From: an uncultured Oscillospiraceae bacterium
GTDB taxonomy: Bacteria; Bacillota; Clostridia; Oscillospirales; Oscillospiraceae
NCBI GenBank assembly: GCA_934573735.1
Contig: CAKTMC010000013.1
Location: forward strand, 1 to 64,000
Reading direction: 5' to 3'
Length of the DNA stretch: 64,000 bases
Shown here: piece by piece, positions 34,343-43,911 of the stretch
Layout: each line of letters begins with the position of its first letter
Numbering within the stretch: the first letter of the stretch is position 1
The notes under the pieces: generated by a model
Seen by the model: the letters and a program-made list of their open reading frames with translations, nothing else
Told to the model about the DNA's origin: nothing
Databases searched by the model: none
Translations under genes and position numbers: made by a program

Positions 34343-35638
34343 TCAGTAATTCCCGACCGCGGTCTGAAGCACGGCGTTTGCCACGCTTCCCGCGACGGAG
34401 AGTCCGCCGCCGCCGTGCTCGACCAGCACGACAAAGGCGTAGGGGTGCGCATCGTCCGCAAGGAAGCCTGCAAACCATGCGTGACTCGTCCCGTCGCCAA
34501 GCTCCGCCGTGCCGGTCTTGGCGCAGATATCAAGCCCCGGGAACCTGTCCGCGCCGTAGTGCGAGACGACGCTGTAGCTCATAAGCTCGCTGAGCTTCTC
34601 CGCCGTGTCCGCCTCGATGAGTCGGGTTTTTACCGGCTCCGCGCCGCTCATTATCAGCCGCGGCTCGGAGAGGATACCGCCGTTTCCTATCGCGGCGACG
34701 TAGCGCAGCAGCGAATAGGGGCAGACGAGATCCGTGGACTGCCCGATGCCCGACCATGCAAGCTCCGGGTCGCCCACAAACTCCGTGGGATAGCTGCCCG
34801 CCGCCGTCTCTATGCCGTCCAGCGCGCTTTTGTCGAGAAAGCCGTATTTTTTGACGTACTCGACCATGGTATCCTGCCCGAGACTCACGCTTATCTGCGC
34901 GAAGGCGCAGTTGCAGGAGTTTGCAAGCGCCTGCTCAAAGCTCTGCGTATAGTGCGTGCCGGAGCATTTTATCTCAACGCCCGCTATCGTGTAGCTTCCC
35001 TCGCAGTAATAGCTGCGCGAATATATATCCGGTATCTTCTCGATCGCCGCCGCCGCGGTCACAAGCTTAAACACCGAGCCCGGAGTAAAGCTTGCGGACA
35101 GGCATCGGTTTATGTACGCGCCGTCGGGGAGGCTTGCCCGGTCGGCGAGAGGGTCTATCGAGGGGGAGGACACCATGCACAGCAGCTCGCCGTTTTTATA
35201 GTTCATGAGCATCACGGCGCCGCTGCGCCCTGCAAGCGCCTCATAGGCTGCGTTATTGAGCCTGCTGTCGATATTGAGCGACATTGCAAAGCTCCGCGCC
35301 TTTGTCGTGCCGGTGATGAGGCTGAAGCCCTGCATATCGTCCCAGAAGTTATTGATAACGCCGGTCGCGGTCGCCCCGGTATAGTCGCCGAGCGCGTGAT
35401 AGCAGCTTATGCGGGTAAGCTCGTCCTCGGAGTATAGATTTGTCCCGCCGCCGAAGCGGGCTAAGACTGCGCCGTTCCTGTCGCTGATAAGCCCGGAGGA
35501 GCCGGAGTTTGCGCTGGAGAAGGCAAGCGCCCAGGCGCGCCCGTCGTCAATATAGCGCAGGATATACACCGAGCAGCCGAAGATGACCGCCGCCGCGATG
35601 AGAAGCACGCATACGGCGCGCTTACTAAGCTTTTTCAT
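34343..35638 (-). CDS. Penicillin-binding protein (class B-like transpeptidase)
   Basis: A 431-residue protein with one N-terminal membrane anchor and a transpeptidase domain. The active-site motifs are STPGSVFKL-like (FTPGSVFKL, Ser in SVFK), SCN in LANSCNCAF, and KTGTAE near the C-terminus. It is short for a class B PBP because the dimerisation head is reduced. It cross-links peptidoglycan together with the SEDS glycosyltransferase encoded upstream, whose stop overlaps its start. Pairing resembles FtsI/FtsW or PbpA/RodA. Confidence 0.9.
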   Translation of the reverse strand: MKKLSKRAVCVLLIAAAVIFGCSVYILRYIDDGRAWALAFSSANSGSSGLISDRNGAVLARFGGGTNLYSEDELTRISCYHALGDYTGATATGVINNFWDDMQGFSLITGTTKARSFAMSLNIDSRLNNAAYEALAGRSGAVMLMNYKNGELLCMVSSPSIDPLADRASLPDGAYINRCLSASFTPGSVFKLVTAAAAIEKIPDIYSRSYYCEGSYTIAGVEIKCSGTHYTQSFEQALANSCNCAFAQISVSLGQDTMVEYVKKYGFLDKSALDGIETAAGSYPTEFVGDPELAWSGIGQSTDLVCPYSLLRYVAAIGNGGILSEPRLIMSGAEPVKTRLIEADTAEKLSELMSYSVVSHYGADRFPGLDICAKTGTAELGDGTSHAWFAGFLADDAHPYAFVVLVEHGGGGLSVAGSVANAVLQTAVGNY

Positions 35639-37404
35639 CTATTGTCCTCCTCACTGCCGGAGGCCGCGCCGGACTCGTATTCGTCGTAATCCTCGTCGTA
35701 TTCCTCGTCGTATTCCTCCTCGGCGGCGGTCTCTGCCGTCGCGGGTCTTACGGCGAAGCTGCCCTCGCGCCGCGTGTCGGCGCTTTTTATAAAGGCCATG
35801 AGCATCCAGCAGGACAGCAGCGAGGTGCCGCCGCGTGAGACGAAGGGGAAGGTCACGCCGGTAAAGGGCAGGATATCGAGCGAGCCGAACACGTTCAGCG
35901 AGAGCTGCACGAGCAGCATGCTGACGGTCGCGCAGGCGGCTATGGAATAAAAGGCGCTGCGTCCGTGCCCTGCGCTGCGCACGGCAAAAAAGGCCAGCAC
36001 CAGTATCGCGGCGACGGAGCAGAGCGCGATGATAAGCCCCAGCTCCTCACATATCATGGCAAAAACCATGTCGGTATTTGCGGCAAAGACATTGTGCAGC
36101 CAGCCGCTGCCCGCACCCTTGCCGAAAAGCGCGCCGGAGGCGGCGGCGGACATGGCGCGGGTCTGCTGATAGCCCTTGTCGTAGATATCCTCCCAGACGT
36201 GCCCCCAGTTTGCAAAGCGCTGCGCGATATAGGGCTTGACGCTCACGGCGAGAAAGCCCGCAAGCCCCGCGCCCGTTACGGCAAGCACGACGGTTGCGAT
36301 GGAGCCTGAGCGCATAAAGGATATGACAAGGAAGGTGGTAAAGAATATGAGCGCCGTGCCGAAGTCGCCGATGAGGGCAAGGGCGATGACGCAGGCGGCG
36401 GAAAAGGCGATATATGAATACAGATTGCGGCGGCGGTAGAGCCTGTCGAGCGTGGACGCGCCGACATAGATATACGCGACCTTGACAAGCTCGGAGGGCT
36501 GGAGCGAGTAGCCCGCTATCTCAAGCCAGTTTCTCGCGCCGTTTACGGTCTCGCTCGTCAGGACGTTGAGCGCCATGAGCGCGAGGGCGAGTATCGCAAC
36601 GGGCGTGCGCATAACGGCGCTGCGCTTGAGATTTCTCAGCCACCAGCCGCCGAACAGGAACAGCAGCACGCTCATCAAAACGAGAAGTATCTGCTTATAC
36701 ATATCCTCGGGCGTGGACGAGGCTGCGACCGCAAGCCCCAGCGCCGTGAGGTAAAATGCGAGAGTTTCGACCTCAAAGCCCGCACGGCGCATCATGCGCA
36801 TGGCGTTATAGCAGCAAAACTGGAGTATGATAAGCGTGCCGAAGGCGAGCATTATCGGGAAAAGATTTTCCTGCTTTGCGGAATATATGTACTGCGCCGC
36901 GAGCAAAAGCTCAAACATCGTCAGATATATAAGCGTCAGCGCCGGGGAGACGGCGTGACCTGCGGCGGCGCGGGAGCTTTCCAGCTTTTGGCGTTTTTCG
37001 GCGTTTGCCTCGTAAAAGCGGATGACGTGGCCGCCGAGATTTATAACGTCGTCGTCCTCCACGCTCAGTCCCTCGCTGTCGGCGCGCTCGCCGTTTACCC
37101 AGACTCCGCCCTTGGAGAAGATGTCGTATATAGTCCATGTGCCGCGGTCACTGCGCGTGAGCACGGCGTGAACGCGGCTGACGCCCTCGCGGTCAACCTG
37201 AATGTCGGCGGAGCGGGAGCGGCCTATTAGGTTTTCCCAATGACTGATGGGTATGCGCTCGTTGCCGACGCGCATATAGCCCCATAGCTCGGGGTCGTAG
37301 CGTCCGCTGAGCATGGAGCGCAGGCAGCGGATGACGATAACAAGGGAGAGTATCATCATCAGGTACTTCGACCCGGTCATTAGATATTCTGTGACAGTGT
37401 CCAT
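35635..37404 (-). CDS. FHA-domain-fused SEDS (FtsW/RodA/SpoVE) glycosyltransferase
   Basis: A 589-residue protein from MDTVTEYLM (GGAGAAGCCAT upstream). One membrane helix is followed by a cytoplasmic FHA domain with LIGRSRSADI, VSRVHAVL and VNGERA, the phosphothreonine-binding residues. About ten membrane helices of a SEDS polymerase come next, including DFGTALIFF and NWLEIAGYSLQPSELVKVAYI. The end is an acidic, Tyr-rich tail (EEEYDEEYDEDYDEYE). The fusion implies control of peptidoglycan polymerisation by Ser/Thr phosphorylation. Confidence 0.9.
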   Translation of the reverse strand: MDTVTEYLMTGSKYLMMILSLVIVIRCLRSMLSGRYDPELWGYMRVGNERIPISHWENLIGRSRSADIQVDREGVSRVHAVLTRSDRGTWTIYDIFSKGGVWVNGERADSEGLSVEDDDVINLGGHVIRFYEANAEKRQKLESSRAAAGHAVSPALTLIYLTMFELLLAAQYIYSAKQENLFPIMLAFGTLIILQFCCYNAMRMMRRAGFEVETLAFYLTALGLAVAASSTPEDMYKQILLVLMSVLLFLFGGWWLRNLKRSAVMRTPVAILALALMALNVLTSETVNGARNWLEIAGYSLQPSELVKVAYIYVGASTLDRLYRRRNLYSYIAFSAACVIALALIGDFGTALIFFTTFLVISFMRSGSIATVVLAVTGAGLAGFLAVSVKPYIAQRFANWGHVWEDIYDKGYQQTRAMSAAASGALFGKGAGSGWLHNVFAANTDMVFAMICEELGLIIALCSVAAILVLAFFAVRSAGHGRSAFYSIAACATVSMLLVQLSLNVFGSLDILPFTGVTFPFVSRGGTSLLSCWMLMAFIKSADTRREGSFAVRPATAETAAEEEYDEEYDEDYDEYESGAASGSEEDNR

Positions 37405-37704
37405 ATGGCTTCTCCGGATTGTGATGTTTGGGGGGAGCGCGTAAGCAACCGAGGGGGACAAGTAAACACTCCCCCATTTCAACTCATTATACCTATTATT
37501 ATATTATATCTCATCCCCGGCGCTGTGGCAAGATGGCAAAATTCCTGTTGTCGTGCCGCCGCGCTTATGTTATTATTATGATATTATTATCACGACGGCT
37601 CAATTCCCAAGGCGAAAACCGCAAAAATTTCTTTATAAAAGTAAAGAAACTGTAAATATCCGCGCTTTTCGCCTAAAAATCGAACACAAGAGCAAAGGCG
37701 CATA

Positions 37705-37733
37705 TTGAGCCGCGGCGGATAATATGCTATCTT
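37705..37733 (+). promoter_or_regulatory. Putative cdsA promoter
   Basis: TTGAGC, 17 bases, TATCTT lies about 50 bases upstream of the chosen cdsA start. The rest of the divergent space between the SEDS gene and cdsA is AT-rich. Confidence 0.5.
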
Positions 37734-37781
37734 AATGTAAAATAATTGTTCTCCCGCAAAAATCAGAAAGAGGGATATGTA

Positions 37782-38600
37782 TTGAAAACTCGTGTCATCT
37801 CCGCCATCGTGCTCATCGTTATCAGCTTTGCCTGCGTTTTTCTCTCCCCGATCACCCGCGTCCTGTTCTTCGCCGCCGCTGGTATTCTCTGCGCCTACGA
37901 GCTCAGCCGCAACCTTGAAAAGCTTCAGGTAGGCTGCGCCGCCGGAGTTATGTACGGCTATCTTGCGGTGCAGGCGGTCGTTACGCTGGTGGACTTCTTC
38001 ACGCCGCTGGAAATCGGGCTTTTCTGGTATATGGTGCTCTTTGCCTGCGCCATCTATCTTGCTCTCTTTTCGGGCATACTGCGCAAGGACGTCTCGGGTC
38101 AGGGCGCACTCGGCACGGTGTTCGGGCTTGCCTATCCCTGCTTCCAGTTTGCAATGCTCATGGTCATAAGCCTCAGCGATATCTGGCTTCAGACCTTTGC
38201 CATCGCCTGTCTCTCCACTTGGGTATGCGACAGCTTTGCCCTCTTCGGCGGCAAGCGCTTCGGCAAGCATAAGATTGCCCCCTCCGTCTCCCCGAACAAG
38301 ACCGTCGAGGGCTGCATCTGCGGCGGCATATCCTCCATTGTTACGGGCGTTGTGGTGTACTACCTCGCGCAGTTCTGGCTGCCGATGCCCTTCTGGCTCT
38401 GCGTTGTCACCGCGCTCGTCTCCTCCACAATGGGTCAGATAGGCGACCTTGCGGAGTCTCTCGTCAAGCGCATGATAGGCGTCAAGGACTTTTCCAATCT
38501 CATCCCCGGTCACGGCGGTATGTTCGACCGTGCCGACAGCCTGCTTTTCTCCATCCCCACCGCATACCTCTGCCTTGTTGTTGCCGGGATGATTGCATAA
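37782..38600 (+). CDS. cdsA: Phosphatidate cytidylyltransferase
   Basis: A 272-residue integral membrane enzyme making CDP-diacylglycerol from phosphatidate and CTP. The C-terminal signature is present: SLVKRMIGVKDFSNLIPGHGGMFDRADS, with the S-x(8)-D and GHGG motifs. About seven membrane helices. The start is taken as TTG at 37782 after AGAGGGATATGTA; an earlier TTG lacks a site. It is followed 56 bases later by a diacylglycerol-kinase-like gene, so both act in glycerolipid turnover. Confidence 0.95.
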   Translation: MKTRVISAIVLIVISFACVFLSPITRVLFFAAAGILCAYELSRNLEKLQVGCAAGVMYGYLAVQAVVTLVDFFTPLEIGLFWYMVLFACAIYLALFSGILRKDVSGQGALGTVFGLAYPCFQFAMLMVISLSDIWLQTFAIACLSTWVCDSFALFGGKRFGKHKIAPSVSPNKTVEGCICGGISSIVTGVVVYYLAQFWLPMPFWLCVVTALVSSTMGQIGDLAESLVKRMIGVKDFSNLIPGHGGMFDRADSLLFSIPTAYLCLVVAGMIA

Positions 38601-38656
38601 AATATTTATAATATTCATTATAATCTTGCATTATAAAAATTCTTGGGGGAAGGAAT

Positions 38657-39580
38657 ATGGACACAAAGGAAATTATCGACTATTCCGACAGGACTGATTT
38701 GAAGCCCGCGCTGCTTATCATTAACCCCGTCTCCGGCAAGCGCATGGTGCTTCGCAATATCGCGCAGATAATCCGCACTCTTATGGACGCGGGCTATATG
38801 GTCACAACGATGATAACCGGCAAAAAGGGCGACGGTACGGCCTTTGCCGCAAAATTTGCGCGCGATTATAAGCTTGTCTGCTGCACCGGCGGCGACGGCA
38901 CGCTGAACGAGGTCATCCACGGGCTTGCCCTTGAGAATATCGACGTGCCGCTGGGCTATATCCCCTGCGGCAGCACAAACGACTTTGCCGCCTCCCACGG
39001 GCTGAGCACGGATATCGTCGAGGCGGCGGAGCATATCGCCTCGGGCTACTCGACGCGCTATGACATCGGCTGCTTCGGTCCGCGGCATTTTACTTATATT
39101 GCGGCCTTCGGCGCGTTTTCATGGCTTGCCTACACCACCGACCAGAACGCAAAGAATCTGCTCGGGCACACGGCGTATATTCTGGATGCCATCAAGGATC
39201 TGTATAAAATCAAGCCCCTGCACATGAAGCTGACGGCGGACGGCGAGACGCACGAGGACGATTATATCTTCGGCGCGATATGCAATACCACCTCCGTCGC
39301 CGGGACGATAAATCTGCCGGCGGCGCTTGTGGATACGGCGGACGGCGTGTTCGAGGTGCTGCTTGTGAAGATGCCAAAGACCATGCTGGAGCTGGATCTC
39401 ATCATTCGCGGGCTTCTGACGCAGGACTATTCCTGCCAGAATATCGAGCTTTTCCAGGCGCGTGAGATAGATATCGAGAACCCGCCCGAGCTTGAGTGGG
39501 CGCTCGACGGCGAGGCCTCCGGCGTGATGGATAAGGTACACGTCAGCGTCAAGCAAAGGTTTTTGAACCTGCGCGGATAA
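38657..39580 (+). CDS. Diacylglycerol kinase-like lipid kinase (DgkB/YegS type)
   Basis: A 307-residue protein with LLIINPVSGK at the N-terminus, the nucleotide loop GGDGTLNEVIHG and GSTNDFAASHG. These are the diagnostic motifs of the DAGK catalytic domain shared by DgkB, YegS and eukaryotic lipid kinases. It probably phosphorylates diacylglycerol to phosphatidate, feeding cdsA just upstream. GGGGGAAGGAAT precedes the ATG. A terminator hairpin and repeat copy A follow. Confidence 0.92.
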   Translation: MDTKEIIDYSDRTDLKPALLIINPVSGKRMVLRNIAQIIRTLMDAGYMVTTMITGKKGDGTAFAAKFARDYKLVCCTGGDGTLNEVIHGLALENIDVPLGYIPCGSTNDFAASHGLSTDIVEAAEHIASGYSTRYDIGCFGPRHFTYIAAFGAFSWLAYTTDQNAKNLLGHTAYILDAIKDLYKIKPLHMKLTADGETHEDDYIFGAICNTTSVAGTINLPAALVDTADGVFEVLLVKMPKTMLELDLIIRGLLTQDYSCQNIELFQAREIDIENPPELEWALDGEASGVMDKVHVSVKQRFLNLRG

Positions 39581-39601
39581 TTGAATATATATGCAATAAA
39601 A

Positions 39602-39811
39602 AGCACCGATATTCATATCGGTGCTTCAGCCTGTAGACAAAGCTGTCGGCAATGTATAGAATTGCATGGGGAGAGTGCAGAGAGGGGACGGGAGTCCCCT
39701 TTCTGCGTTCAATCCAAACTTATTCAGGAGCGTTTTTGAATACTCCTGAATAAGTGTTCAAGGCGTCGAACTTTGTCGACGCCTTGAAGCACCGATGCGA
39801 ATATCGGTGCT
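39602..39811 (+). repeat. Terminator-bracketed 161-bp repeat, copy A
   Basis: The core element 39627-39787 has three hairpins: 39677-39706 (GCAGA/TCTGC ends), 39719-39730/39743-39754 (CTTATTCAGGAG and its complement) and 39757-39768/39777-39788 (TTCAAGGCGTCG and its complement). It is bracketed by two versions of one terminator hairpin, 39602-39625 and 39788-39811, with identical AGCACCGAT/ATCGGTGCT stems and different loops. Only the distal copy is followed by a U-run (TTTT). It lies between converging genes. Confidence 0.9.
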
Positions 39812-39876
39812 TTTCTGTCGGGCAAGCTGGTGCAAATCCCCGAGGGGTAAGCGCAGAAATATCTGCCCCTTCGCGC

Positions 39877-40425
39877 TCAATCGACCTCCCATGGGAGCGT
39901 GACCGGGGTATAAGCATGCCCCATGGCGGGGAGCAGCTTTTCAGTAAGATCGCTCATGCGTATTCTCAGGGTGGAGCTGTTTATACAGGGATGGCAGCCC
40001 AGATGCTCGTCCACCAGCAGCTCCTCGTCGATGATGAGCCGGACGCGCCCGCCGGCATCGTTCATAAGCCCGAGCACGCTCACCGAGCCCGGACTTATAT
40101 CCAAAAGCTCCTCCATATGCTCCGCCGAGGCGAAGGACAGCCGCGACGAGCCGATCTGCTTTGACAACAGCTTTGTCTTGAAGGGCTTATCCCCCGGCAT
40201 GAGCAGCAGATAAAACTCCGTCTCCTGACGGTTGCACAAAAACAGATTTTTGCATATCTTGCAGCCGAGCGCGGACTCTATGCCGTGGCAGGCCTCGATG
40301 GTGTCGGCGTGCTCATGGTCAACGCGGTAATACTCTATGCCGAGCCTGTCGAGCAGGGCATAGCAGCGCTCCTCCTTTGCTATGCGCTCATCCTCGGGGC
40401 GGCCCTTATACAGCTTTAATTCCAT
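39877..40425 (-). CDS. YbaK/EbsC-family aminoacyl-tRNA deacylase
   Basis: A 182-residue protein starting MELKLYKGRP (AGGATGT upstream). The sequence resembles the ProX/YbaK editing domain: HADTIEACHG, KNLFLCNRQETEFYLLLMPGDK with the conserved Lys region, and the end DDEELLVDEHLGCHPCINSSTLRI. Such proteins hydrolyse misacylated tRNAs (Cys- or Ala-tRNA(Pro)). Substrate specificity is not readable. It is followed upstream by the CoA-transferase on the same strand, 14 bases away. Confidence 0.88.
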   Translation of the reverse strand: MELKLYKGRPEDERIAKEERCYALLDRLGIEYYRVDHEHADTIEACHGIESALGCKICKNLFLCNRQETEFYLLLMPGDKPFKTKLLSKQIGSSRLSFASAEHMEELLDISPGSVSVLGLMNDAGGRVRLIIDEELLVDEHLGCHPCINSSTLRIRMSDLTEKLLPAMGHAYTPVTLPWEVD

Positions 40426-40438
40426 AATACATCCTGCT

Positions 40439-41770
40439 TTATCTTTTATTGGACGCAAGCCATATCCGCTGCTGCTCGGCGGCGCGGATAAGCTCCTCGC
40501 GGAAGTCCGGATGCGCAAGCCCTATCATTGCCTCGGCGCGCTCCCAGGTGCTGCGCCCGGCGAGGTTTGCGGCTCCGTACTCGGTGACGACGTAATAGGC
40601 CTGACTGCGCGGAGTAGTGATGATATCGCCGCCGAAATGCGGCAGGATGCGCGAATGCAGCGCTCCCGTCCTGTCGCGGTGGGTGCTGCTCATGCACAAG
40701 AAGGCCTTGCCGCCGCGGGACATCGTGGCTCCGGTGACGAAATCAAGCTGACCGCCGGTGCCGCTTATCTGCCGGGTCCCGGCACTCTCGGAGGCTATCT
40801 GACCGTAGATATCGGCATTGAGGCAGCCGTTTATAGATATCATGCCCTCGTTTTGCGCGATGACTCCGGGGTCGTTGACGTAGCTGAGCGGCATCGCCAT
40901 GAGTCCGGGGTTGTCGTTTACCCAGTCGTACAGCTCGGGAGAGCCGACCGCAAGCCCGTACACGCCCTTGCCGCGATGCAGAGTCTTACGGCGGTTTGTA
41001 AGCTTGCCGGCGCGGAACATCGCAAGGTAGCCGTCCGAGCATAGCTCGGTGTGCATACCGAGATCGTGCAGCTCAGACTCTGCGATAAGCCGCCCGAGGG
41101 CGTTTGGCATACCGCCTATGCCGAGCTGAACTGTCGCGCCGTCGCGGATGTGCGGGAATATATGCTGCGCGATGCGCAGATCTGTCTCTGTCGGCTCCGG
41201 GGACTGCATATCCCAGAGCGGACGGCGGCCGGACTCGACGACGCGGTCTGCCTCGGAGATGTGTATGCTCTCCTCCTCGCCGAATACGCGCGGCACGGCC
41301 TCGTTTACTTCGAGTATAACAACATCAGCCGTCTCCGCGATCGCGCGGCAGACTCCGGTAGCGCCGCCGAAGCTGAAATAGCCGTGGCTGTCCATCGGGG
41401 AGACGCAGAGCATGGCGACGTTGACGCGAAGCTGTGTGCGGTAGTACCAGGCGAGGTTTCGGAATATCATGGGGGTGAAGAAGGCACGCCCCGCGTCGCA
41501 GAGTCTGCGCTCGTAGCCGGAGCAGTGCCATGTGTTATAGACGAAGTGCTCCATCTCCGGGTCGCACTCGACGACGGCGAGGGGGCCGGGGGTGAGGTTG
41601 CCGCGTATTTTGACGCAGCGGAGCTCGTCGCGGCGGCGGGCAAGCGCCTCGTCGAGCAGGATGGGCTTTGAGTTATTGGAGCCGTAGTCCACCCAGTCGC
41701 CGCTTTTGACGAGCAGGACGGCGTCCTCGGCGGAGCAGAGCTTTGCGCGGTATTCGCTTGAATAGTTCAT
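40439..41770 (-). CDS. Butyryl-CoA:acetate / 4-hydroxybutyrate CoA-transferase family
   Basis: A 443-residue CoA-transferase. The N-terminus (YRAKLCSAEDAVLLVKSGDWVDYG) matches the butyryl-CoA:acetate CoA-transferase and 4-hydroxybutyrate CoA-transferase group. The GGQLDFVTGATMSRGGKA loop and TEYGAANLAGRS, bearing the likely catalytic Glu, are present. This would make it the last step of butyrate formation in a butyrate-producing gut Clostridia. Distinguishing butyrate from other acyl substrates needs assay. CGAGGTGATAAC precedes the ATG. Confidence 0.88.
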   Translation of the reverse strand: MNYSSEYRAKLCSAEDAVLLVKSGDWVDYGSNNSKPILLDEALARRRDELRCVKIRGNLTPGPLAVVECDPEMEHFVYNTWHCSGYERRLCDAGRAFFTPMIFRNLAWYYRTQLRVNVAMLCVSPMDSHGYFSFGGATGVCRAIAETADVVILEVNEAVPRVFGEEESIHISEADRVVESGRRPLWDMQSPEPTETDLRIAQHIFPHIRDGATVQLGIGGMPNALGRLIAESELHDLGMHTELCSDGYLAMFRAGKLTNRRKTLHRGKGVYGLAVGSPELYDWVNDNPGLMAMPLSYVNDPGVIAQNEGMISINGCLNADIYGQIASESAGTRQISGTGGQLDFVTGATMSRGGKAFLCMSSTHRDRTGALHSRILPHFGGDIITTPRSQAYYVVTEYGAANLAGRSTWERAEAMIGLAHPDFREELIRAAEQQRIWLASNKR

Positions 41771-41938
41771 GTTATCACCTCGTTGATTGTTGTAAGCCGG
41801 TGGACTGCGTCCACGCCCTTGGCGCCCTGCGGAGCGAGGACGCGCTTAACGATATTGGTTAGCGGGATGAGGATTTTACTCCTCCCCTCCCCTGTTTATT
41901 TCTCTCTGTTCAGACGCTGAATGCCATTTATTCAGTGC

Positions 41939-43075
41939 TTATAGCGGGAGGAGCACGGTGAAGCATGTGCCCTGATTTTCGGGCGCGGGCGCGGCGCTGA
42001 CCGTGCCGCCATGCAGCGCGGCTATCTCACGCACGAGCGCAAGCCCCAGCCCCACGCCGCCCATCTCGCGGCTGCGGGACTTGTCCACGCGGAAGAAGGG
42101 CTGGAATATGCTCTCCCTGCACTCGGCGGGTATCCCGACGCCGGTATCGGAGACGCGCAGCACAGCGCTCTCCCCCTCCCGGCGTATCTCGACGCGGACA
42201 GTGCCGCCGGGGCGATTATATTTAATCCCGTTTTCGACCAGATTAAACAGCATCCGGTAAATAAGCGCATCGCTTCCGACTATGGCAAGCTCCTCGCAGT
42301 CCTCAATCAGCTCCACGCCGTTTTTCTGCGCCAAAGGCATGACATCGGCGAGTATCTCCTCTGCAAGCGGCGCAAGCTCTATATGCTCCGTTCGTGAGAC
42401 CGACTGTAGATTGCTCATCTCCAGCAGCGTCCGCACCAGCGCCGTGAGCCGGTTTATCTGCTCACGCATCGAGCCGACAAGCGTCGCCGTCTCCGCGCTC
42501 ATGCTCTTTTGCTCCTCGGCAAAAAGCTCCAGCTTTGTCTGTATTATCGCAAGCGGAGTCCTGAGCTCATGCGCGGCATTGCCCGCAAACTGGCGCTGAA
42601 GCTCAAAGGACTGCGCGAGGCGGTCAAGCATATTATTCACCGAGCGGCTGAGCTGCTGAAACTCCGCCACGCTGTTTTCGTCGAGCCGCATATCCGCAAT
42701 GCTGTCCTGATTTATCCTCTCCGCCTGCCGCGACAGCTCCTTTAGCGGCTTGAGCGCTCTGCCGCTGACAAAATAGGCTATGGCGGCGCTCAATAGCGTG
42801 ACAATGCCGGTGATATACCAGCCCTTACGCCCGAAGACCGCCTTCGCGTCATAGACCTCCTCCGAAAAGTGATTGATAAAATAGCTCATCTGCTCCTCGG
42901 GTATCTCTATGGTCAGTCCCTCCGTGTCCGGCTGATACTGCATGACATAGCCGTTGAGCGAGTCCATGCCCGTAGCCCCGGAGCGGTACAGCAGCAAATT
43001 CAGGCAAACGCAGGCGCAGGCGATGAGCAGCGCGGTCAGGAGCGTTATCCTCCACTGAAACGACAGGCGCTTCAC
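41939..43075 (-). CDS. Two-component sensor histidine kinase
   Basis: A 378-residue membrane kinase. Two helices flank a sensor loop of about 75 residues outside the membrane, followed by a HAMP region. The H-box is FAGNAAHELRTPLAII (His phosphorylation), with N-box NLVENGIKYNRPGG and G boxes DTGVGIPAE and GGVGLGLALV. The start is GTG, overlapping the response regulator stop (GTGA). The signal is unknown. It is divergent from the redox cassette, which may be its target. Confidence 0.93.
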   Translation of the reverse strand: MKRLSFQWRITLLTALLIACACVCLNLLLYRSGATGMDSLNGYVMQYQPDTEGLTIEIPEEQMSYFINHFSEEVYDAKAVFGRKGWYITGIVTLLSAAIAYFVSGRALKPLKELSRQAERINQDSIADMRLDENSVAEFQQLSRSVNNMLDRLAQSFELQRQFAGNAAHELRTPLAIIQTKLELFAEEQKSMSAETATLVGSMREQINRLTALVRTLLEMSNLQSVSRTEHIELAPLAEEILADVMPLAQKNGVELIEDCEELAIVGSDALIYRMLFNLVENGIKYNRPGGTVRVEIRREGESAVLRVSDTGVGIPAECRESIFQPFFRVDKSRSREMGGVGLGLALVREIAALHGGTVSAAPAPENQGTCFTVLLPL

Positions 43076-43749
43076 TGTGCCTCACCTTCTATCTCATAGC
43101 CCTCGCCTATGCGGTTTCTTATCGGGTCATAGCCCAGCGCCGTGCGCAGCTTCTTGCGCAGGGCGGAGATGTGAACCCGGATGGAATTACTGAAGCTATC
43201 CACGCTGCCGTCCCAGACGTGCTCCATAAGCTCCTCCTGACTGACAGGCCGTCCCTGATGGAGAAGCAGATATTCGAGCACCCCGCTCTCCTTGCGTGTG
43301 AGCGAGAGCGGCTGCCCGTCCACCTCGGCGACGCGGCTTTTAGTGTTAAACGAGAGCCTTCCGCAGTTGAGGCAGAGGTCACGCTGGATAAACTGGCGGC
43401 GGGTCAGACTGCGCACGCGCGCCTCAAGCTCGGCAAGGTGAAAGGGCTTTGACAGATAATCGTTTGCCCCCGCGTCCAGACCCTCGACCTTATCCGCTAT
43501 CTCACTGCGCGCCGAGAGTATGAGCACGCAGGTCTCAAGATCGCGCTGCCGCAGGCTGCGAAGCACGCTCATACCGTCTATCTTCGGCAAATTCAAGTCC
43601 AATAATACAAGGTCATAGCGCTCCATCTCCAACAATTCGAGCGCTGACTCTCCATCGGCGCAGCTATCGACCTCATATCCCGACAGTCTCAGCTTTTTTG
43701 AGATATCCTCACGCAAGGAATTTTCGTCCTCCACTACTAACAGGCGCAT
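43072..43749 (-). CDS. OmpR/PhoB-family response regulator
   Basis: A 225-residue regulator starting MRLLVVEDENSLRED (GGGGAGCCGGAT upstream). The receiver domain has acidic residues at EDE and the phospho-acceptor Asp in LVLLDLNLPKIDG, with the SAR and KPF motifs. The C-terminal winged helix carries LTRKESGVLEYLLLH and SNSIRVHISALRKKL. Cognate kinase overlaps downstream. The 160-base divergent gap probably holds its binding sites. Confidence 0.94.
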   Translation of the reverse strand: MRLLVVEDENSLREDISKKLRLSGYEVDSCADGESALELLEMERYDLVLLDLNLPKIDGMSVLRSLRQRDLETCVLILSARSEIADKVEGLDAGANDYLSKPFHLAELEARVRSLTRRQFIQRDLCLNCGRLSFNTKSRVAEVDGQPLSLTRKESGVLEYLLLHQGRPVSQEELMEHVWDGSVDSFSNSIRVHISALRKKLRTALGYDPIRNRIGEGYEIEGEAQ

Positions 43750-43911
43750 ATCCGGCTCCCCGCTTCCAAGTTTTTTTAATACTATTATAAATAACAAAAA
43801 TTTTTACACTATTATAACATAAGGAGATAATATTTGTGTTAATTTTTTCTTAGCAAAGATTTTATACCTCATGTTATATACTGACGCCAACAAAGCAACA
43901 GGAGGGGAATT

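Noticed and set aside
37590..38618. A 342-residue minus-strand frame opposite cdsA
   Set aside because: Shadow of cdsA, whose signature motif is intact on the plus strand; His/Asp/Glu-rich composition typical of antisense frames.
39627..39787. Group IIC intron as explanation of the terminator-associated repeat
   Set aside because: 161 bp is too short for an intron, no domain V-like hairpin or reverse transcriptase is seen, and group IIC introns do not duplicate the terminator.
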